A stretch of DNA of 17,422 nt from an uncultured Prevotellaceae bacterium (GTDB lineage: Bacteria; Bacteroidota; Bacteroidia; Bacteroidales; Bacteroidaceae), in the NCBI GenBank assembly GCA_937893145.1, contig CALBJW010000210.1, forward strand, positions 1-17,422, read 5' to 3'. The translations under genes were made by a program, and so were the position numbers. The notes below the pieces were generated by a model. The model did not search any database and had not been told where the DNA came from. It was given only the letters and a program-made list of their open reading frames with translations. How positions within the stretch are numbered: position 1 is the stretch's first letter; each line of letters begins with the position of its first letter. Below, piece after piece: positions 16,000 through 17,422 of the stretch.

Positions 16000-16196
16000 A
16001 GACTCACCCCCTACAGACCCACCCCCTGCCCCTCCCATTAAGAGGGAGGGGAGCAGTTACTAACATAAAGGTGGTATTGCTTCCCAGAGGTGATATTTTT
16101 TACATTGTTATATTCTTTACTTATATCCTAAAGACCTACGCTTGTCCCAGTATCTATTCCCCTCCCTTCTAATGGGAGGGGCCAGGGGAGGGTCTT
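16000..16196. repeat. Intergenic BIME/MITE-like element, copy C (pyrE-SRPBCC gap)
   Basis: This 197-bp copy runs from two bases after the pyrE stop codon to three bases before the SRPBCC ATG. Left-arm hairpin arms are at 16029-16036 and 16044-16051; right-arm hairpin arms at 16159-16166 and 16174-16181. The 56-bp right arm (16141-16196) differs from copies A and B at one base in the loop. The left arm is more diverged: the outer head reads GACTC and the loop differs. The centre shares the segment TTTTTACATTGTTAT with copy A. This is the most diverged copy of the three. Confidence 0.88.
16007..16036 (-). promoter_or_regulatory. G-quadruplex-type motif before the SRPBCC gene
   Basis: Five G runs of at least three (GGG, GGGG, GGGGG, GGG, GGGGG) lie in 30 bases on the mRNA strand. 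The last run is broken to GAG by the same change that diverged the outer head. Four runs are enough for the pattern, so the potential survives in the diverged copy. Confidence 0.45.
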
Positions 16197-16198
16197 CT

Positions 16199-16831
16199 TT
16201 ACTGCTTCCAAGTCGAAGGACTCTTTCTCCACTCCTTGAGGACTTCAATGTCATCCTTGCTGATGTAACCGATTTCAGCAGCGATTTCTGTTGTCACATC
16301 GTAGTTACAGATAGTGACGAGCTTGAGGTCTGCCTCCTTGAATGCCTCTTCAGCAACAGGGAAACCGTATGTATATGATGCTACCATACCTACAACCTCA
16401 TAACCAGCCTTGCGAAGAGCATCAACTGCCTTGAGCGACGAACCACCTGTAGAGATGAGGTCCTCAACAACAACCACTTTCGAACCCTCTGGGATAGTAC
16501 CCTCAATCTGGTTGCCCATACCGTGATCCTTTGGCTTTGGACGAACATAGCAGTATGGCATAGCGAGTTCTTCTGCCACGAGAGCACCCTGAGCGATGGC
16601 ACCAGTAGCAACACCTGCAACTGCGTTTGCCTCTGGGAATTCAGTCTGTATGAGACGAACGAGTTCACGCTTCACGAGCGAACGAATCTCAGGATATGCA
16701 AGAGTCTTGCGGTTGTCTGTATAGATAGGTGAACGCCATCCACTTGCCCATGTAAATGGATCGTTTGGTTGCAACTTGATTGCCTTAATGCCGAGCAACT
16801 TCTCAGCAAAGAGTTGTTGGATTGTCTTCAT
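16199..16831 (-). CDS. pyrE: Orotate phosphoribosyltransferase
   Basis: The product is 210 residues, the normal length. It joins orotate and PRPP to give OMP, the fifth step of UMP synthesis, in the cytoplasm as a dimer. The PRPP-binding signature VVVVEDLISTGGSS is at 119-132, the substrate loop RPKPKDHGMGNQIEG at 97-111 with the flexible-loop lysines, and FTWASGWRSPIYTDNR at 26-41 is the N-terminal OPRT signature. The ATG at 16831 gives the full N-terminal helix. It is the first gene of the leftward operon, expressed from a promoter back to back with that of metG, and followed by element C. Confidence 0.97.
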   Translation of the reverse strand: MKTIQQLFAEKLLGIKAIKLQPNDPFTWASGWRSPIYTDNRKTLAYPEIRSLVKRELVRLIQTEFPEANAVAGVATGAIAQGALVAEELAMPYCYVRPKPKDHGMGNQIEGTIPEGSKVVVVEDLISTGGSSLKAVDALRKAGYEVVGMVASYTYGFPVAEEAFKEADLKLVTICNYDVTTEIAAEIGYISKDDIEVLKEWRKSPSTWKQ

Positions 16832-16871
16832 ATTATGATTGTTTTATTTGATTATTTGCCTTTTAATTGCT

Positions 16872-16880
16872 GCAAAGGTA
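16872..16880 (-). promoter_or_regulatory. Bacteroidetes -7 promoter element for pyrE
   Basis: The minus strand reads TACCTTTGC, a match to TAnnTTTGC, 40 bases upstream of the pyrE ATG. Its -33 region would fall in the AATTATGAATTA repeats, where no TTTG is seen at the right distance. Confidence 0.65.
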
Positions 16881-16886
16881 CAAATA

Positions 16887-16921
16887 ATTATGAATTATGA
16901 ATTAAGAATTATGAATTAATT
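16887..16921. repeat. Short AT-rich repeats between the divergent pyrE and metG promoters
   Basis: The units AATTATGAATTA and AATTAAGAATTA follow one another three to four times. They lie exactly between the two -7 elements, so they occupy the upstream region of both promoters. Repeats of this kind are, from memory, frequent between genes of Bacteroidales. Confidence 0.6.
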
Positions 16922-16923
16922 AG

Positions 16924-16932
16924 TATCTTTGC
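16924..16932 (+). promoter_or_regulatory. Bacteroidetes -7 promoter element for metG
   Basis: The plus strand reads TATCTTTGC, 26 bases before the metG ATG, which gives a short leader of roughly 20 bases. It is divergent from the pyrE element 43 bases away. Confidence 0.7.
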
Positions 16933-16958
16933 ACACAAATTAATAAATAAGAACAATA

Positions 16959-17422
16959 ATGGAACAGAAAAATTTCAAAAGAACAACTGTAACAGCAGCT
17001 CTTCCATACGCTAACGGACCAGTTCACATTGGTCATCTCGCTGGTGTATATGTTCCTGCCGACATCTATGTTCGCTACCTTCGCTTGAAGGGCCGCGAAT
17101 GTATCTTCATCGGTGGTTCGGACGAGCACGGTGTACCTGTAACTATCCGTGCCAAGAAGGAGGGCATCACTGTTCAGGATGTTGTGGACCGTTACCACGG
17201 CATCATCAAGAAGTCGTTCGAGGACTTCGGCATTTCATTCGATATCTATAGTCGTACAACAAGTGATGTTCACCATAAGTTTGCATCCGACTTCTTCCGC
17301 AAACTCTACGACGACGGCAAACTCGTTGAGAAGGTTGAGGAGCAGTACTGTGATGCTGTGACTGGAGAATTCCTCACAGACCGCAACATCGTAGGTACAT
17401 GTCCTCGTTGTGGTGCTGAGGG
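16959..17422 (+). CDS. metG: Methionyl-tRNA synthetase (5' part; 3' end outside the window)
   Basis: 154 codons are visible. It charges tRNA-Met in the cytoplasm. The N-terminal class I signature is complete: TTVTAALPYANGPVHIGHL with HIGH at residues 23-26, then GSDEHGVPVT (53-62), a typical MetRS segment, and the start of the zinc-binding knuckle CPRC at 148-151. The ATG at 16959 gives the usual short N-terminus (MEQKNFKRTTVTAALPYANG). The KMSKS loop, the anticodon domain and any C-terminal dimer domain would lie beyond the window. It is the only gene on the plus strand and diverges from pyrE. Confidence 0.97.
   Translation, partial: MEQKNFKRTTVTAALPYANGPVHIGHLAGVYVPADIYVRYLRLKGRECIFIGGSDEHGVPVTIRAKKEGITVQDVVDRYHGIIKKSFEDFGISFDIYSRTTSDVHHKFASDFFRKLYDDGKLVEKVEEQYCDAVTGEFLTDRNIVGTCPRCGAE

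Noticed and set aside
15997..16038. Upstream extension of the SRPBCC protein
   Set aside because: The added residues are Gly/Ser low complexity translated from the element; the ATG at 15996 gives a normal SRPBCC N-terminus.
1..17422. CRISPR array, tRNA or rRNA genes, phage or insertion-sequence genes
   Set aside because: No regularly spaced short repeats with unique spacers, no cloverleaf or rRNA sequence and no transposase or integrase motif were seen. This was a reading by eye; a tRNA or Rfam search was not run.

Overview
The window looks like a chromosomal segment of a Bacteroidales bacterium, most likely Prevotella or a close relative. The basis is the recurring promoter element TAnnTTTGC in front of genes, the absence of obvious Shine-Dalgarno sequences, an exported-protein C-terminus of the type IX secretion kind, a Bacteroidales-type Cys-lipoprotein, and the house-keeping gene set. 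Every gene except metG is on the minus strand, so the window reads from right to left.

Right part (10874-17422): house-keeping genes. pyrE and metG diverge from a short AT-rich promoter region. Leftwards from pyrE runs an apparent operon: pyrE (orotate phosphoribosyltransferase), a small SRPBCC-fold protein, argH (argininosuccinate lyase), and a lipoprotein with a Rieske-like fold signature whose ligand positions are all Cys. A hairpin terminator and a new promoter follow, then a second unit: class I fumarase and frr (ribosome recycling factor), ending in a second hairpin. The genes link pyrimidine and arginine synthesis, which share carbamoyl phosphate, and fumarate, which ArgH releases and fumarase consumes.

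Three inter-gene gaps in this part (pyrE/SRPBCC, SRPBCC/argH, fumarase/frr) are each filled by a copy of the same 185-204 bp element. It has near-perfect inverted 22-bp ends, two internal GC-rich hairpins, a more variable AT-rich centre, and a duplicated G-rich head that on the mRNA ends a few bases before the next start codon. It resembles a REP/BIME pair or a MITE, and it spans the gap from stop codon to start codon almost exactly. This is the most unusual structure in the window.

Left part (1-10526): three consecutive, separately transcribed genes for very large secreted proteins (1182, 1058 and more than 1155 residues). All share one plan: signal peptide, an N-terminal beta-rich domain with a shared LYN...GGNDW.TRASV-like motif, then alternating helical (FIVAR-like) spacers and jelly-roll, carbohydrate-binding-like domains. 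The two complete ones end in a type IX-like sorting tail. The two complete genes also share an almost identical C-terminal third and the same terminator hairpin, so they arose by tandem duplication. The leftmost gene has an internal 597-bp tandem duplication and runs off the window. No RNA genes, CRISPR arrays or transposase genes were seen.
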